The notes: a model not told the origin generated them from the letters alone. Positions 15,673 to 26,146 are shown, numbered from the stretch's first letter. The stretch is 64,000 nucleotides of DNA from Acetoanaerobium noterae (GCF_900168025.1 NZ_FUYN01000001.1:434001-498000); one strand, 5' to 3'. Program-made: numbers and translations.

Positions 15673-15746
15673 ACAGTTGATTATTTCTACTATTAAAATT
15701 TATTTAATATAGCTTTTTAGTTTTGTTTATAGCTCTAAATGATTAA

Positions 15747-16994
15747 TTATTTTGCTACGCTATATATTATTTTATTAAGGATTACTCCCACTAAAGCCGC
15801 TAAGCTAAGTCCAGCTATACTAACTTGCTCTGTAACAGGGATTGCAATATTGATTCCAACATTTCCACCTAGTCCAATTATTAATACAGCAGCCATAATT
15901 ATTACATTTTTTATATCCATTTTAATTTTGCTATCTCTTATAGTTCTAACTCCAATAAGCGAAATCATGCTAAATAACATAAGTGAGATGCCACCCATTA
16001 CTGCTTGAGGTATACTTTGTAGGAACCCACCTACTTTTCCTATTGTTCCAAGTAATATTGCTATAACAGCAGTTATTCTAAGGATTGATGGGTCGTAGTT
16101 TTTGGTAATAGCTAGTACTCCAGTGTTTTCTCCGTAAGTAGTGTTTGCAGGTCCTCCTAATAGTCCAGCAACCATTGTAGCTAATCCATCACCTATTAAG
16201 GTTCTATTAAGCCCTGGGTCTTCCATAAAGTTTTTCCCAACAACAGTTCCATTAGTTGTAATATCACCTATATGCTCCATAAATACAGCTAATACAACTG
16301 GTGCGATTATCGAAATAGCACCTATATCAAATTTAGGAGTTGTAAATGCTGGCATTTGAAACCATCCTGCACTTGTAATTGGAGTCATATCAACTACTCC
16401 CATTTTTAGCGACAATACATAGCCTACAATAACAGCTGTTATTATAGCTAACTGCTTGAAGAAGCCTTTACCGAAAAATGTTATAAGTAAAGCTGTAGCA
16501 AGTGTAACTCCTGCTAACATAAAATTATTTGAGGCCATTGAAAATGCTACAGGTACTAAATTTAGTCCTATAACAACTATCATAGGGCCTATAACTTGAG
16601 ATGGGAAAAAGCTTTTTACTCTCTCTACTCCTATGGCAGCTACAATAAAAGACATAAGCACATACATCATACCAGCAACCATGATTCCACCTTGAGCATA
16701 TGCTAAATCTCCATATATTTCGCCAACAGATATAATAACAGGTATAAAAGCAAAACTTGAACCTAAAAATACCGGCACTTTACCCTTTGTACATAAATGA
16801 AAAATAAGGGTTCCAATACCGGCACATACAAGTGCAACCGAGCTGTTCATTCCTGTTAATATTGGTACTAAAACAGTAGCGCCAAACATAGCAATAAGAT
16901 GCTGAGCTGCAAGTATTATTCTTTTTAATTGATTAAATGCTGTACTTACTGATTGAGTGTTAACTTCTGAAACATTAATAGCTTTTTCTGACAT
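15747..16994 (-). CDS. uraA: Uracil permease (NCS2 family)
   Basis: A 415-residue nucleobase:cation symporter of the NCS2 family for uracil uptake. It has about 12 to 14 hydrophobic segments. Diagnostic blocks are AAQHLIAMFGATVLVPILTG at about 29-48 and FMEHIGDITTNGTVVGKNF near 236, followed by GDGLATMVAGLLGGPANTTYGEN. The His-Glu pair in the MEHIGD block lines the substrate site in the family. The PyrR-binding hairpin in its 94-base leader and the pyrR gene upstream show that it is pyrimidine-controlled. Confidence 0.95.
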   Translation of the reverse strand: MSEKAINVSEVNTQSVSTAFNQLKRIILAAQHLIAMFGATVLVPILTGMNSSVALVCAGIGTLIFHLCTKGKVPVFLGSSFAFIPVIISVGEIYGDLAYAQGGIMVAGMMYVLMSFIVAAIGVERVKSFFPSQVIGPMIVVIGLNLVPVAFSMASNNFMLAGVTLATALLITFFGKGFFKQLAIITAVIVGYVLSLKMGVVDMTPITSAGWFQMPAFTTPKFDIGAISIIAPVVLAVFMEHIGDITTNGTVVGKNFMEDPGLNRTLIGDGLATMVAGLLGGPANTTYGENTGVLAITKNYDPSILRITAVIAILLGTIGKVGGFLQSIPQAVMGGISLMLFSMISLIGVRTIRDSKIKMDIKNVIIMAAVLIIGLGGNVGINIAIPVTEQVSIAGLSLAALVGVILNKIIYSVAK

Positions 16995-17021
16995 TATCTT
17001 TTCCTCCTTATGATTACGTGC

Positions 17022-17077
17022 GAGGAGAAAGACTATATTTTCTCCCCTTTTCAGCCTCCCTGGACTGATTTAAAAGG
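17022..17077 (-). promoter_or_regulatory. PyrR-binding attenuator leader of uraA
   Basis: On the minus strand a hairpin (17046-17077) has arms CCTTTT and AAAAGG and carries AGTCCAGGGAGGCT, the known PyrR anti-antiterminator motif. A second hairpin (17022-17046) with arms GGGGAGAAA and TTTCTCCTC follows, shortly before the AAGGAGG ribosome site. UMP-bound PyrR should stabilise the first hairpin and lower uraA expression. No U-tract follows the second hairpin, so control could act on translation. Confidence 0.85.
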
Positions 17078-17088
17078 TTAACATTATA

Positions 17089-17634
<546 letters not shown>

Positions 17635-17673
17635 TTAATGGATTTTTTGAAGCCTCCATTAAATTCTCTAATG

Positions 17674-17702
17674 ATTATACCTTTTTACTACAGTTTAATC
17701 AA
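17674..17702 (-). promoter_or_regulatory. pyrR promoter
   Basis: On the minus strand TTGATT (17697-17702) overlaps the last codons of rluD and is followed after 17 bases by TATAAT (17674-17679). Its transcript would begin near 17667. It then contains a 9-bp stem (TTTAATGGA / TCCATTAAA) whose 3' arm touches the GGAGGG ribosome site. Confidence 0.6.
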
Positions 17703-18615
17703 GTAAAAATCTTTGCAAAAATGATTTAAAAATTTCTGGCTCTTCTTTTTCAAATAACATAAACTCACCAGTTACTGGATGAACAAAGCCAAGGGTCTTA
17801 GCATGAAGAAGCTGTCCTTGGGCTTTAAACTTAGAGTTATGAGGACCATATAGGGTGTCCCCAACAAGTGGAAGTCCTTTACTTGCCATATGCACTCTAA
17901 TCTGATGTGTTCGTCCTGTTTCTAGATTTGCCATAGCATACGAATAGTTTTCATTAGACTTTATTTTTGTTATATGAGTCACAGCATGTTTGCCATCGCT
18001 TACAACAGCCATCTTCATTCTGTCTCTTGGATTTCTTCCTATTGGTGCATCTATTGTAAATTCATCTGCCTTTATATTGCCATGGCATATAAAGGTATAC
18101 GTTCTTTGAACTGTGTGCTCCTTAAGCTGCTCACTTAGTCCTCTATGGGCTATATCACTTTTAGCAATCATAAGTAGGCCAGATGTATCCTTGTCAATCC
18201 TATGTACTATTCCAGGGCGAATTATTCCATTTATAGACGAAAGCTGCCCTTTGAAATGATACATAAGAGCATTTACGAGGGTATGATTTGCATTTCCAGC
18301 TCCAGGATGAACTACCATTCCTCTTTCCTTATATACAACAGCTAAATCTTCATCTTCATATAAAATTTCTATAGGAATATCCTCTGCTTCAATAACCAGC
18401 TCTTTTGCTGGAGGAATTAAAATGCAAATGTTATCTAATTGAGCAACCTTGTAGCTTGATTTTTCTATCTTATCATTAACTGTAACTTTTTTATCTTTTA
18501 TGAGTGACTGGATATAGGTTCTAGATAAATCACTAAGTGCAGATGAGATAAACACATCTAGTCTTAAGTCCTCTTCTTCCTCATCTACTATAAAATATTT
18601 TTTTTCTTCTATCAT
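17695..18615 (-). CDS. rluD: RluD-type 23S rRNA pseudouridine synthase
   Basis: A 306-residue RluA/RluD-family enzyme that isomerises uridines in large-subunit rRNA. An S4 RNA-binding domain lies at about residues 15-75 (RTYIQSLIKDKKVTVND). The catalytic motif IVHRIDKDTSGLLMIAKSD near 138-156 contains the nucleophilic Asp. LETGRTHQIRVHMASKGLPL near 232 is a further family block. Its ATG overlaps the lspA stop (ATGA), so the two genes are translated together. The exact target uridines cannot be assigned, and a YlyB-like name is equally valid. Confidence 0.92.
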   Translation of the reverse strand: MIEEKKYFIVDEEEEDLRLDVFISSALSDLSRTYIQSLIKDKKVTVNDKIEKSSYKVAQLDNICILIPPAKELVIEAEDIPIEILYEDEDLAVVYKERGMVVHPGAGNANHTLVNALMYHFKGQLSSINGIIRPGIVHRIDKDTSGLLMIAKSDIAHRGLSEQLKEHTVQRTYTFICHGNIKADEFTIDAPIGRNPRDRMKMAVVSDGKHAVTHITKIKSNENYSYAMANLETGRTHQIRVHMASKGLPLVGDTLYGPHNSKFKAQGQLLHAKTLGFVHPVTGEFMLFEKEEPEIFKSFLQRFLLD

Positions 18616-19064
18616 ATTTTCTCCAAAATTTCTTTGTCCTTAATAATTAAAAAAATGAGCAAAATCCCACCGACTACAACGCAAATATCAGCAAAATTGA
18701 ATACAAACTGCCAAATACCTCTAAAATCAAACATATCAACTACAAATCCAAGCCATATTCTGTCAATTAGATTTCCTATAGCCCCAGCAGTTATTATGCT
18801 TAAAACAAAGGTTAGCTTTTTATCTATATTTTTATTTTTTTTAGTAAAATAAATCATGTAGCCTACGACTAGCAATGTTATTAAAACAAAAAACCATGTT
18901 TTATTTTGAAGCATTCCAAAAGCTGCTCCTCTGTTTTCTACATAGGTAAAATGAAAAAAACCATCAATTACAGGATATGATTCAAATTTTGTGAGCTTTG
19001 TTCTGGAAATCCATTTTATAGCTTGGTCTATTATTATTAGAATGCTAATTAATGTAAAGTACAT
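18612..19064 (-). CDS. lspA: Lipoprotein signal peptidase LspA
   Basis: A 150-residue signal peptidase II that removes the signal peptide of diacylglyceryl-modified lipoproteins. It has four membrane spans. The catalytic Asp residues lie in AGAIGNLIDRIWLG near residue 113 and in FNFADICVVVG near residue 133; YVENRGAAFGML near 41 is a conserved loop. It overlaps rluD, a pairing common in Firmicutes. Lgt, the enzyme acting before it, is encoded at 51247 in this window. Confidence 0.95.
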   Translation of the reverse strand: MYFTLISILIIIDQAIKWISRTKLTKFESYPVIDGFFHFTYVENRGAAFGMLQNKTWFFVLITLLVVGYMIYFTKKNKNIDKKLTFVLSIITAGAIGNLIDRIWLGFVVDMFDFRGIWQFVFNFADICVVVGGILLIFLIIKDKEILEKI

Positions 19065-19081
19065 CTACTTTTTCCTTTCAC

Positions 19082-20086
19082 CTATTCAAATCTTTTAGCT
19101 TGAACAAATCCTACTTTTCTATAAACCTTATCTAAAGTTTTTCTAGCCTTATTATGTGCCTTTGCTGCACCTTTTGCATAGATTTCCTCTAGATAGTCTT
19201 TATTCTCCATAAGATATTCATATTTTTCTCTTACAGGTCTTAGCCCTTCAACTATTACTTCTGCTGTTTCTCGCTTAAAATCACCATAGCCTTTACCCTC
19301 GTATTTACTTACTATAGCTTCAGTAGAATCTCCTGTAAAGGTTGAATATATGTTAATGAGATTCTTTATCCCTTTTTGCTCGTCGTTATAAGCAACAATA
19401 CCTATAGAATCAGTTACAGCTCTTTTTATTTTGTTTGTGATAGCATCGGCAGAATCTAACATGAGAATCGTAGCATTAGGATTCTCATCTGATTTTGACA
19501 TTTTTTGGCTCGGCTCCTGAAGACTCATAATTCTAGCTCCTTCTTTAGGTATAAAGCCTTCTGGAACTATAAAGGTATCGCTGTATCTAGAGTTGAATCT
19601 CTGTGCCAAGTCCCTTGCAAGCTCTAAGTGCTGTTTTTGGTCCTCTCCAACAGGAACTAGGTCAGTCGAATATAATAGTATATCGGCAGCCATAAGCACA
19701 GGGTAGGTAAATAAACCCGCATTTAAATTTTCAGCTTTTTTCTGAGATTTTTCTTTGAACTGAGTCATTCTATTTAGCTCTCCCATATAGGTCATTGTAT
19801 TTAACACCCATGAAAGTTCTGCATGCTCAGGCACATGAGATTGAATAAATAAAGTGTTTTTCTCAGGATCAATTCCACTTGCAATATACTGAGCAAGCAC
19901 ATCTAATGTAGTTTTTCTCAAATCCTTTGGAACTTGGGGAACTGTTATGGCATGAAGGTCTACAACGCAGTAATAACAATTATATTCATCTTGTAATGCT
20001 ACCCAATTTTTCATAGCTCCTAGATAATTTCCAAGAGTTAGTTTTCCAGATGGCTGCATGCCGCTAAATATAGTTTTTTTATCCAA
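19082..20086 (-). CDS. trpS: Tryptophanyl-tRNA synthetase
   Basis: A class I tryptophanyl-tRNA synthetase of about 334 residues. The HIGH-type motif is PSGKLTLGNYLGAM at about residues 12-25, and the KMSKS motif is intact near 190 (PSQKMSKSDENPN). TTG 20086 is preferred because AGGAGG lies eight bases before it. An ATG five codons earlier lacks a ribosome site and itself overlaps that AGGAGG. It follows mtnN closely. I see no T-box before it. Confidence 0.95.
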   Translation of the reverse strand: MDKKTIFSGMQPSGKLTLGNYLGAMKNWVALQDEYNCYYCVVDLHAITVPQVPKDLRKTTLDVLAQYIASGIDPEKNTLFIQSHVPEHAELSWVLNTMTYMGELNRMTQFKEKSQKKAENLNAGLFTYPVLMAADILLYSTDLVPVGEDQKQHLELARDLAQRFNSRYSDTFIVPEGFIPKEGARIMSLQEPSQKMSKSDENPNATILMLDSADAITNKIKRAVTDSIGIVAYNDEQKGIKNLINIYSTFTGDSTEAIVSKYEGKGYGDFKRETAEVIVEGLRPVREKYEYLMENKDYLEEIYAKGAAKAHNKARKTLDKVYRKVGFVQAKRFE

Positions 20087-20102
20087 TTGTAATTCCTCCA
20101 TT

Positions 20103-20795
20103 CTACTTAGTCAGCATATTGAGTATAAGTTTTTTTGAATTCTTTGCTGCTTCAAATACAAACTCATCGAAATTGCCTGGCGCTTCTCCGTTTGCTTTAT
20201 CACTCATAGCTCTTATTACTAAAAATGGCATTTTATTAAGCATACAAACATGAGCTATGGCTGCTCCTTCCATTTCTGCGCAGTCTGCATTAAATTCTGT
20301 TTGAAGAGCATCTTTAAGCTCAGAGGAAGAAACGAATACGTCTCCTGATACCACTATGCCTTTTTTTACATATACATCCTTTAAATCTTTTGCCGCATCA
20401 GATGCCATATCTATTAGCTTATCATCAGCTATAAATACGCTCGAATCCATTCTTGGAATTACACCTTTTTTATGTCCAAAAGCAGTAACATCAAAGTCAT
20501 GCTCAATAAGCTTAGTCGATAATACTATATCCCCTATTCCTAAATCATCAGCAATAGCTCCAGCTACTCCTATATTGATAATAGCCTTGACTTCAAATCT
20601 ATCTATAAGTATTTGAGTACACATAGCCGCATTTACTTTTCCTATGCCTGAACGAACTACAACTAAATCGGTGTCATTGATTCTACCCATATAAAATGTA
20701 AGTCCAGCTATCTCTGAAACTGTTATATCATTCATGAGCTCTTTTACTAAAGTTATTTCTTCTTCCATTGCTCCTATTATGCCTATTTTATTCAT
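20103..20795 (-). CDS. mtnN: 5'-methylthioadenosine/S-adenosylhomocysteine nucleosidase
   Basis: A 230-residue MTA/SAH nucleosidase (Pfs), which hydrolyses the glycosidic bond of methylthioadenosine and S-adenosylhomocysteine and so recycles by-products of AdoMet reactions. It begins KIGIIGAMEEEITLVKELM, with the conserved Glu. VVRSGIGKVNAAMCTQIL and AIINIGVAGAI follow. The late ECAEMEGAAIAHVC-like block (CAEMEGAAIAHVCML near 176) and VIRAMSDKA with the catalytic Asp are present. AGGAGG precedes the ATG. Confidence 0.95.
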   Translation of the reverse strand: MNKIGIIGAMEEEITLVKELMNDITVSEIAGLTFYMGRINDTDLVVVRSGIGKVNAAMCTQILIDRFEVKAIINIGVAGAIADDLGIGDIVLSTKLIEHDFDVTAFGHKKGVIPRMDSSVFIADDKLIDMASDAAKDLKDVYVKKGIVVSGDVFVSSSELKDALQTEFNADCAEMEGAAIAHVCMLNKMPFLVIRAMSDKANGEAPGNFDEFVFEAAKNSKKLILNMLTK

Positions 20796-20926
20796 ACAAG
20801 CCTCCTAAAATTTACATTTATGATTTACTTTCTATTATAAGTATATTAATCCTTCAAAGTATATCATAAAATTAAATTTTTTGGATAAAATACTCTAAAA
20901 TTCGTACTAAAATAGAGCAAAGATAA

Positions 20927-21334
20927 TTATAATTGAATTTCCTTTGATTTTACTTTTTCTATTAGCTCCTCTACTTTTTGCTTTATGATATCTCTAGTCG
21001 TTCTATAGCCATCGATAGGTCCTCCTGACGGGTCATCCAGTCCCCAGTCCTGCATAAACTTATTTGGTACAAAAGGGCAAACTACATTGCAACCCATAGT
21101 AATTAATATGTCTAATTCATAAGGTATGTCTGATAGCAGTTTGGGTTTATGATTACTTATATCTACCCCAGCTTCTTTCATCACTTCTACGGCTAGTGGC
21201 TTTACTTCATGATACTCTTCAGTTCCAGCTGAGTACACTTCAAAAATATCAGAGCCTAATTCCTTTGCCCAGCCTTCTGCCATTTGGCTTCTACAAGAAT
21301 TGTGAACACAGACAAATGCTAATTTATACTTCAT
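20927..21334 (-). CDS. Arsenate reductase-like low-molecular-weight phosphatase
   Basis: A 135-residue LMW protein tyrosine phosphatase fold of the thioredoxin-linked ArsC type. The P-loop is CVHNSCRSQMAEGW at about residues 9-22 (CX5R). TMGCNVVCPF near 77 supplies the further Cys pair used in the ArsC redox relay, and DPSGGPIDGYR carries the conserved Asp. ATG 21334 is chosen because AAGGAGG is five bases upstream and overlaps an earlier in-frame ATG. No arsR or arsB gene is adjacent, so a housekeeping phosphatase role is possible. Confidence 0.85.
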   Translation of the reverse strand: MKYKLAFVCVHNSCRSQMAEGWAKELGSDIFEVYSAGTEEYHEVKPLAVEVMKEAGVDISNHKPKLLSDIPYELDILITMGCNVVCPFVPNKFMQDWGLDDPSGGPIDGYRTTRDIIKQKVEELIEKVKSKEIQL

Positions 21335-21513
21335 AAGAGCCTCCTTCATATCGATAAAAATCGATTTATATTATTGTATATAGTATAGATAGATTTTGAT
21401 ATAATGTAAAGTGACTTTGTATTAAATAAGAATCCAAATTAAAGCAATTGGCTATTGCCCATTAGCCATTTAAACCTTTTGTATTTACAATAAAATCCAT
21501 ACCGGAGGATACC

Positions 21514-22845
21514 ATGAACCAAGACTTAGAATCAAAAAAAATACCTGCCTTACTTTTTCAGTTATCTCTTCCTGCTATAACCAGCATGCTTATTTCAGCT
21601 GTTTATAATATAGTCGATAGAATATTTGTAGAAAAAATAAGCCCACTCGCGCTTTCAGGTGTAGGTATAACTATGCCAATTCAAATACTTCAAATGGCAT
21701 TTGTACTGCTTATTGGTATAGGCTCTTCTACTCTTATTTCTATTAAGCTCGGAGAAAAAAAAGCTCATGAGGCTGAAGTAATACTTCATCAAGCCTATAA
21801 ATATATAATGATATCTATGGCTTTATTTTCTTTAATAATGATACTTTTTATGAATCCAATTTTAGATATTTTAAATGTTTCGAAAGAAGTATATCCTTAT
21901 GCAAAGGATTATATCTTTATTATGGTCATAGGTTCAATTTTTGGTCTTCCTGGATTTTGCCTCAATAATTCTCTAAGAGCCATAGGTAAAGCTTCTATCT
22001 CAATGAAAATAGTTGTATCAAGTGCTGTTATTAACATTTTACTAGATCCTCTTTTTATTTTCACCTTTAATATGGGTGTAAAGGGAGCAGCTTTAGCTAC
22101 AGTAATATCTCAAACTTATGTTACCGTAATGGTATTTTGGCTATTTGCAAAATCCAAAAACTTTCCAATTAATTTAAAATTCATTATGCCTGTAGAGAAA
22201 TCCTTTATAAAAGAAATAATACAAAACGGAGCACCATCCTTTTATATGCAAATCTTTGCAACTGTTGTAAATATTATATTCAATAGAGCTGTGGTTCAGT
22301 ATGGCAACGATTTATATTTAGCTGCAATGACAATAGTGCAAGCAGTGTACAGCTTTTATCATATGGTGGTTGTAGGTATAGTTCAAGGAGCTCAGCCTAT
22401 TGCTGGCTATAATTTCGGGGCAAAACGTTATGATAGAGTAAGAGAGACCCTTATCCTTACGCTAGGTTCAGCTTTTGTTATATCTATTAGTATATTTGGA
22501 ATAATTCAGCTATATCCTTCGATTTTATCTGGAATATTTACTTCGAATCAAGAGCTTCTTAGTCTTACAAACTACTCCATGAAGCTATATTTGTTTATGC
22601 TACCACTTATAGGCCTTCATACTGTTAGCTCTCAATATTTCCAAGCTGTAGGTAAGCCTAAAAAAGCTAGTATTTTGTCCTTGCTAAGATATGGACTTAT
22701 TCTTATTCCTCTTTTGTTTGTGCTTCCACACTATTTGGGTATTCAAGGAGTATTTATAAGCAATGTTATATCTGATTTTATAGCTTCATCTGTAGCAATC
22801 TTTTTTATATCAAAAGAGCTATATTATCTTAAATCAAATTTATAG
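21514..22845 (+). CDS. MATE-family efflux transporter
   Basis: A 443-residue polytopic transporter with 12 likely membrane spans in two homologous halves. The MATE start is LFQLSLPAITSMLISAVYNI with DRIFVEKISPLALSGVG after it. The second half has NGAPSFYMQIFATVVNIIF near 240, and VVGIVQGAQPIAGYNFGAKR near 286 is a family signature. MATE pumps export cationic drugs or metabolites using Na+ or H+. Substrate unknown. It starts at an ATG after CGGAGG and is a single-gene unit. Confidence 0.92.
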   Translation: MNQDLESKKIPALLFQLSLPAITSMLISAVYNIVDRIFVEKISPLALSGVGITMPIQILQMAFVLLIGIGSSTLISIKLGEKKAHEAEVILHQAYKYIMISMALFSLIMILFMNPILDILNVSKEVYPYAKDYIFIMVIGSIFGLPGFCLNNSLRAIGKASISMKIVVSSAVINILLDPLFIFTFNMGVKGAALATVISQTYVTVMVFWLFAKSKNFPINLKFIMPVEKSFIKEIIQNGAPSFYMQIFATVVNIIFNRAVVQYGNDLYLAAMTIVQAVYSFYHMVVVGIVQGAQPIAGYNFGAKRYDRVRETLILTLGSAFVISISIFGIIQLYPSILSGIFTSNQELLSLTNYSMKLYLFMLPLIGLHTVSSQYFQAVGKPKKASILSLLRYGLILIPLLFVLPHYLGIQGVFISNVISDFIASSVAIFFISKELYYLKSNL

Positions 22846-22946
22846 GTATAGCTTAATAAATATACTATTTTCTAATATAAATTAATCTGCACATTTCATT
22901 ATACTAATATCATAATTCCCATAGAAAATTTAAACTTTTTTATTAA

Positions 22947-22984
22947 AAAAAGGATTCAAACTTTGATGTTTGAATCCTTTTTAA
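22947..22984. terminator. Strong bidirectional terminator between MATE gene and ileS
   Basis: A 15-bp perfect stem (AAAAAGGATTCAAAC / GTTTGAATCCTTTTT, six-base loop) has A-tract and T-tract flanks. It lies between convergent genes and serves both. Confidence 0.9.
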
Positions 22985-23041
22985 TACTATATGGACAATA
23001 AAGTAAATCTATATTGATAACAAATCTATATTTCTTTATGC

Positions 23042-26000
23042 TTATTGTTTTTCAACAGCTATTTTAGCATCATGTCCATTGATTATATCTTCTTGCATAT
23101 TGCTTGTTTCACCGTTTACTATTTCTACAGCTAGGGTTTCATCCTTGATGTAATCAGTGTGAATCTCTATAGCCTTTGCAACTTCTTCTGTGGAAGTAAA
23201 GTAAACTTTTATCTTATCCATCATTTCTAAATCTTGAGCTTTTCTCATTTGTTGGATTTTTGATATAAATTCTCTAGCAAAGCCTTCATTTATAAGCTCT
23301 GGAGTAAGATTAGTATCAAGAACTATAAATAAGTTGTTTTCTGTAGCAACGTCAAAGCCTTCTTTAGGAGATACATTTATAAGCACATCGTCTTTAGTAA
23401 ATGTAAAGCTTTCCCCTGCTAAATCAAAAGCAATTGAATCTCCATTTTGAAGCTTATTTACTGCTTCTGGAGCATCTAATGCTGAAAGCTTACTTGAAAA
23501 TTCCTTAAGCTTAGGTCCTAGAGTCTTTCCAAGCGTTGCAAAGTTAGGCTTTAAGCTGAAATTCATATATTGATTGATATCTTTAGAGAAAATAACCTCT
23601 TTAACATTTAGCTCTTCTTCTATCAGCGGAAGCAAATCTTTCATTATAGCTTCATAAGATGCATCTATATATGCTTTTCCTATAGGCTGACGAACTTTGA
23701 TTTTAGCTGCTTCTCTAGATGCTCTTCCTAGTGTAACAAGATTTTTAACAAGGTCCATCTTATGCTCTAGCTTTTCATCTATAAGCTCATCATTACATCT
23801 TGGGTAGTGGCTTATATGAACAGATAGCTCTCCAGTTAGCTTTCTATAAAGCTCTTCAGATAAAAATGGCGAAAACGGTGCAACCATCTGAGCTATTCCA
23901 ACCAAAACCTCAAAGGTTGTATTGTAAACCGATTTTTTATCTAAAGTAAGCTCAGTATCCCAGAAACGTCTTCTGCTTCTTCTGATGTACCAGTTTGATA
24001 AATCTTCATTTACAAAATCTTGAATTGCTCTAACAGTTTTTGTCATGTCATATCTTTCAAGCTCAACTTCCACATATTTCTTTAGGTTATTGTATTTTGA
24101 AAGTATCCATCTATCTAGCTCAGGTCTTTCATTGTAAGGTATGAAAAACTCCTTAGGGTCTATATTGTCTGTGTTTGCATATAATGAGAAGAAGTTATAT
24201 ACATTTTTAATTGTTCCAAAGAACTTGCTTTGAACTTCTTTAAGTGCATCCACATCAAACTTAGTAGGAGTCCATGCAGGAGACACATAAAGTAGGTACC
24301 ATCTTAAAACATCCGCTCCATACTTATCGAACATTTCAAACGGATCTACAGTGTTTCCTCTTGATTTACTCATTTTTTTGCCATCTTTATCTAGTATAAG
24401 GTCATTTACTAGTACATTTTTGTATGGTGATTTTCCCATTACAAATGTAGATATAGCAATAAGTGAGTAGAACCATCCTCTAGTTTGGTCTATTCCTTCA
24501 CAAATAAAATCAGCTGGGAACAGCTCATCAAAGTTTTCCTTGTTCTCAAAAGGATAATGATGCTGAGCAAAAGGCATTGAGCCTGAATCAAACCAGCAAT
24601 CTATAACATCTTTAACTCTAGTCATCTGTTCATTACATTTAGGGCAATTTATATGAATATCATCTACGTATGGTCTATGAAGTTCAATTGACTCATCTAT
24701 TGGCTCTATTGACTTTTCAACTAATTCACTAATTGAGCCTATTGACTCTTTATGTCCACAACTGCACGTCCAGATGTTAAGTGGAGTTCCCCAGTATCTA
24801 GAACGTGATATTGCCCAGTCGTTTACATTTTCTAACCAGTTTCCAAATCTCTTTTCTCCTACATAATCTGGGAACCAGTTAACTGTGTTGTTATTGCTTA
24901 CTAGCTGATCTTTTAATTTTGTCATTTCTATATAATAGCTTGGCTTTGCATAATATAAAAGTGGAGTTTGGCATCTCCAGCAGTGAGGATAATTGTGGTC
25001 CATTTTTTCTTTGCTGTAAAGCTTGTTTTCTGCAGCTAGCCACTTGATAATATCTACATCCAAGCCTTCTTCCATTACAAATCTGCCATCCCAGATAGTA
25101 CCTATATACTTTCCATCTTCGCCTACTGGCTGAACCACTGGAAGACCATATTTTCTTCCAACATTGTAGTCATCTTCACCAAATGCAGGAGCTGTATGAA
25201 CTATACCTGTACCATCTTCTGTTGTAACATAATCTCCAAGCACAACAAAGAATGCTTTTTTGTCAGGCTTTACAAATGGCATAAGCTGCTCATACTCAAT
25301 GTACTCAAGGTCTTTTCCTAAAATTTCCTCTAAAACAGTATATTCGCCTTTTAATACCTTTGGTGCAAGTGTTTTTGAAAGATAGTATATTTCACTTTCT
25401 TGTTGTACTTTTACATAAACTTCTGTTGGTGATACTGCAAGCGCTACGTTTGATGCTAGAGTCCAAGGTGTAGTTGTCCATGCAAGGAAATATTCATTTT
25501 CTGCATCTTTTCTTTTGAATTTAGCAATCAAAGTGTTTGTTTTAACTTCCTTGTAGCCTTGAGCAACCTCGTGTGAAGCAAGTCCTGTTCCACAACGAGA
25601 GCAATATGGAAGAATTTTATGTCCTTCATAGATATAGCCTTCTTTATGGAACTTATCTAAAATCCACCATACAGATTCTATATAATTGTTGTCTAGAGTG
25701 ATATATGGATTATCCATATCGATAAGATAGCCCATTCTTTCTGTCATCTGTCTCCACAAGCTCTCATACTCAAATACAGATTCTCTACAAGCCTCATTGA
25801 ATTCTTTAATTCCATATTCCTCAATCTCTTGCTTTGAGCCAAGGCTTAATTTTTTTTCTACTTCAATCTCAACAGGTAGTCCATGAGTATCCCATCCTGC
25901 TTTTCTCTTAACCTGATATCCACTCATGGTCTTATATCTACATACAGAATCTTTAAGTGTTCTAGCTAAAACGTGGTGGATTCCTGGCTTACCATTTGCA

Positions 26001-26146
26001 GTTGGAGGTCCTTCGTAGAATACAAAAGACGGAGAATCCTCTCTGGCCTCTACACTCTTCTTTAGCAAGTCAATCTCATTCCAAAATGCCGTTAAGCTTT
26101 GTTCATTATCTTTTACTGCAGCATTGTTCAAGTTCTCAAACTTCAT
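23042..26146 (-). CDS. ileS: Isoleucyl-tRNA synthetase, type 2 (IleS2-like)
   Basis: A 1034-residue class I synthetase. The HIGH-equivalent is PPTANGKPGIHHVLARTLKD at about residues 46-65 and the KMSKS loop is KKMSKSRGN near 595. The editing (CP1) domain has AWTTTPWTLASNVALAVSP near 223 and GTGIVHTAPAFGEDDYNVG near 312. Zinc-type Cys pairs occur at YCSRCGTG, CWRCQTP and CPKCNEQ. Length and motifs fit the eukaryote-like IleS2 clade, which is known to include mupirocin-insensitive enzymes; clade placement here is by eye. A T-box leader upstream couples expression to uncharged tRNA-Ile. Confidence 0.96.
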   Translation of the reverse strand: MKFENLNNAAVKDNEQSLTAFWNEIDLLKKSVEAREDSPSFVFYEGPPTANGKPGIHHVLARTLKDSVCRYKTMSGYQVKRKAGWDTHGLPVEIEVEKKLSLGSKQEIEEYGIKEFNEACRESVFEYESLWRQMTERMGYLIDMDNPYITLDNNYIESVWWILDKFHKEGYIYEGHKILPYCSRCGTGLASHEVAQGYKEVKTNTLIAKFKRKDAENEYFLAWTTTPWTLASNVALAVSPTEVYVKVQQESEIYYLSKTLAPKVLKGEYTVLEEILGKDLEYIEYEQLMPFVKPDKKAFFVVLGDYVTTEDGTGIVHTAPAFGEDDYNVGRKYGLPVVQPVGEDGKYIGTIWDGRFVMEEGLDVDIIKWLAAENKLYSKEKMDHNYPHCWRCQTPLLYYAKPSYYIEMTKLKDQLVSNNNTVNWFPDYVGEKRFGNWLENVNDWAISRSRYWGTPLNIWTCSCGHKESIGSISELVEKSIEPIDESIELHRPYVDDIHINCPKCNEQMTRVKDVIDCWFDSGSMPFAQHHYPFENKENFDELFPADFICEGIDQTRGWFYSLIAISTFVMGKSPYKNVLVNDLILDKDGKKMSKSRGNTVDPFEMFDKYGADVLRWYLLYVSPAWTPTKFDVDALKEVQSKFFGTIKNVYNFFSLYANTDNIDPKEFFIPYNERPELDRWILSKYNNLKKYVEVELERYDMTKTVRAIQDFVNEDLSNWYIRRSRRRFWDTELTLDKKSVYNTTFEVLVGIAQMVAPFSPFLSEELYRKLTGELSVHISHYPRCNDELIDEKLEHKMDLVKNLVTLGRASREAAKIKVRQPIGKAYIDASYEAIMKDLLPLIEEELNVKEVIFSKDINQYMNFSLKPNFATLGKTLGPKLKEFSSKLSALDAPEAVNKLQNGDSIAFDLAGESFTFTKDDVLINVSPKEGFDVATENNLFIVLDTNLTPELINEGFAREFISKIQQMRKAQDLEMMDKIKVYFTSTEEVAKAIEIHTDYIKDETLAVEIVNGETSNMQEDIINGHDAKIAVEKQ

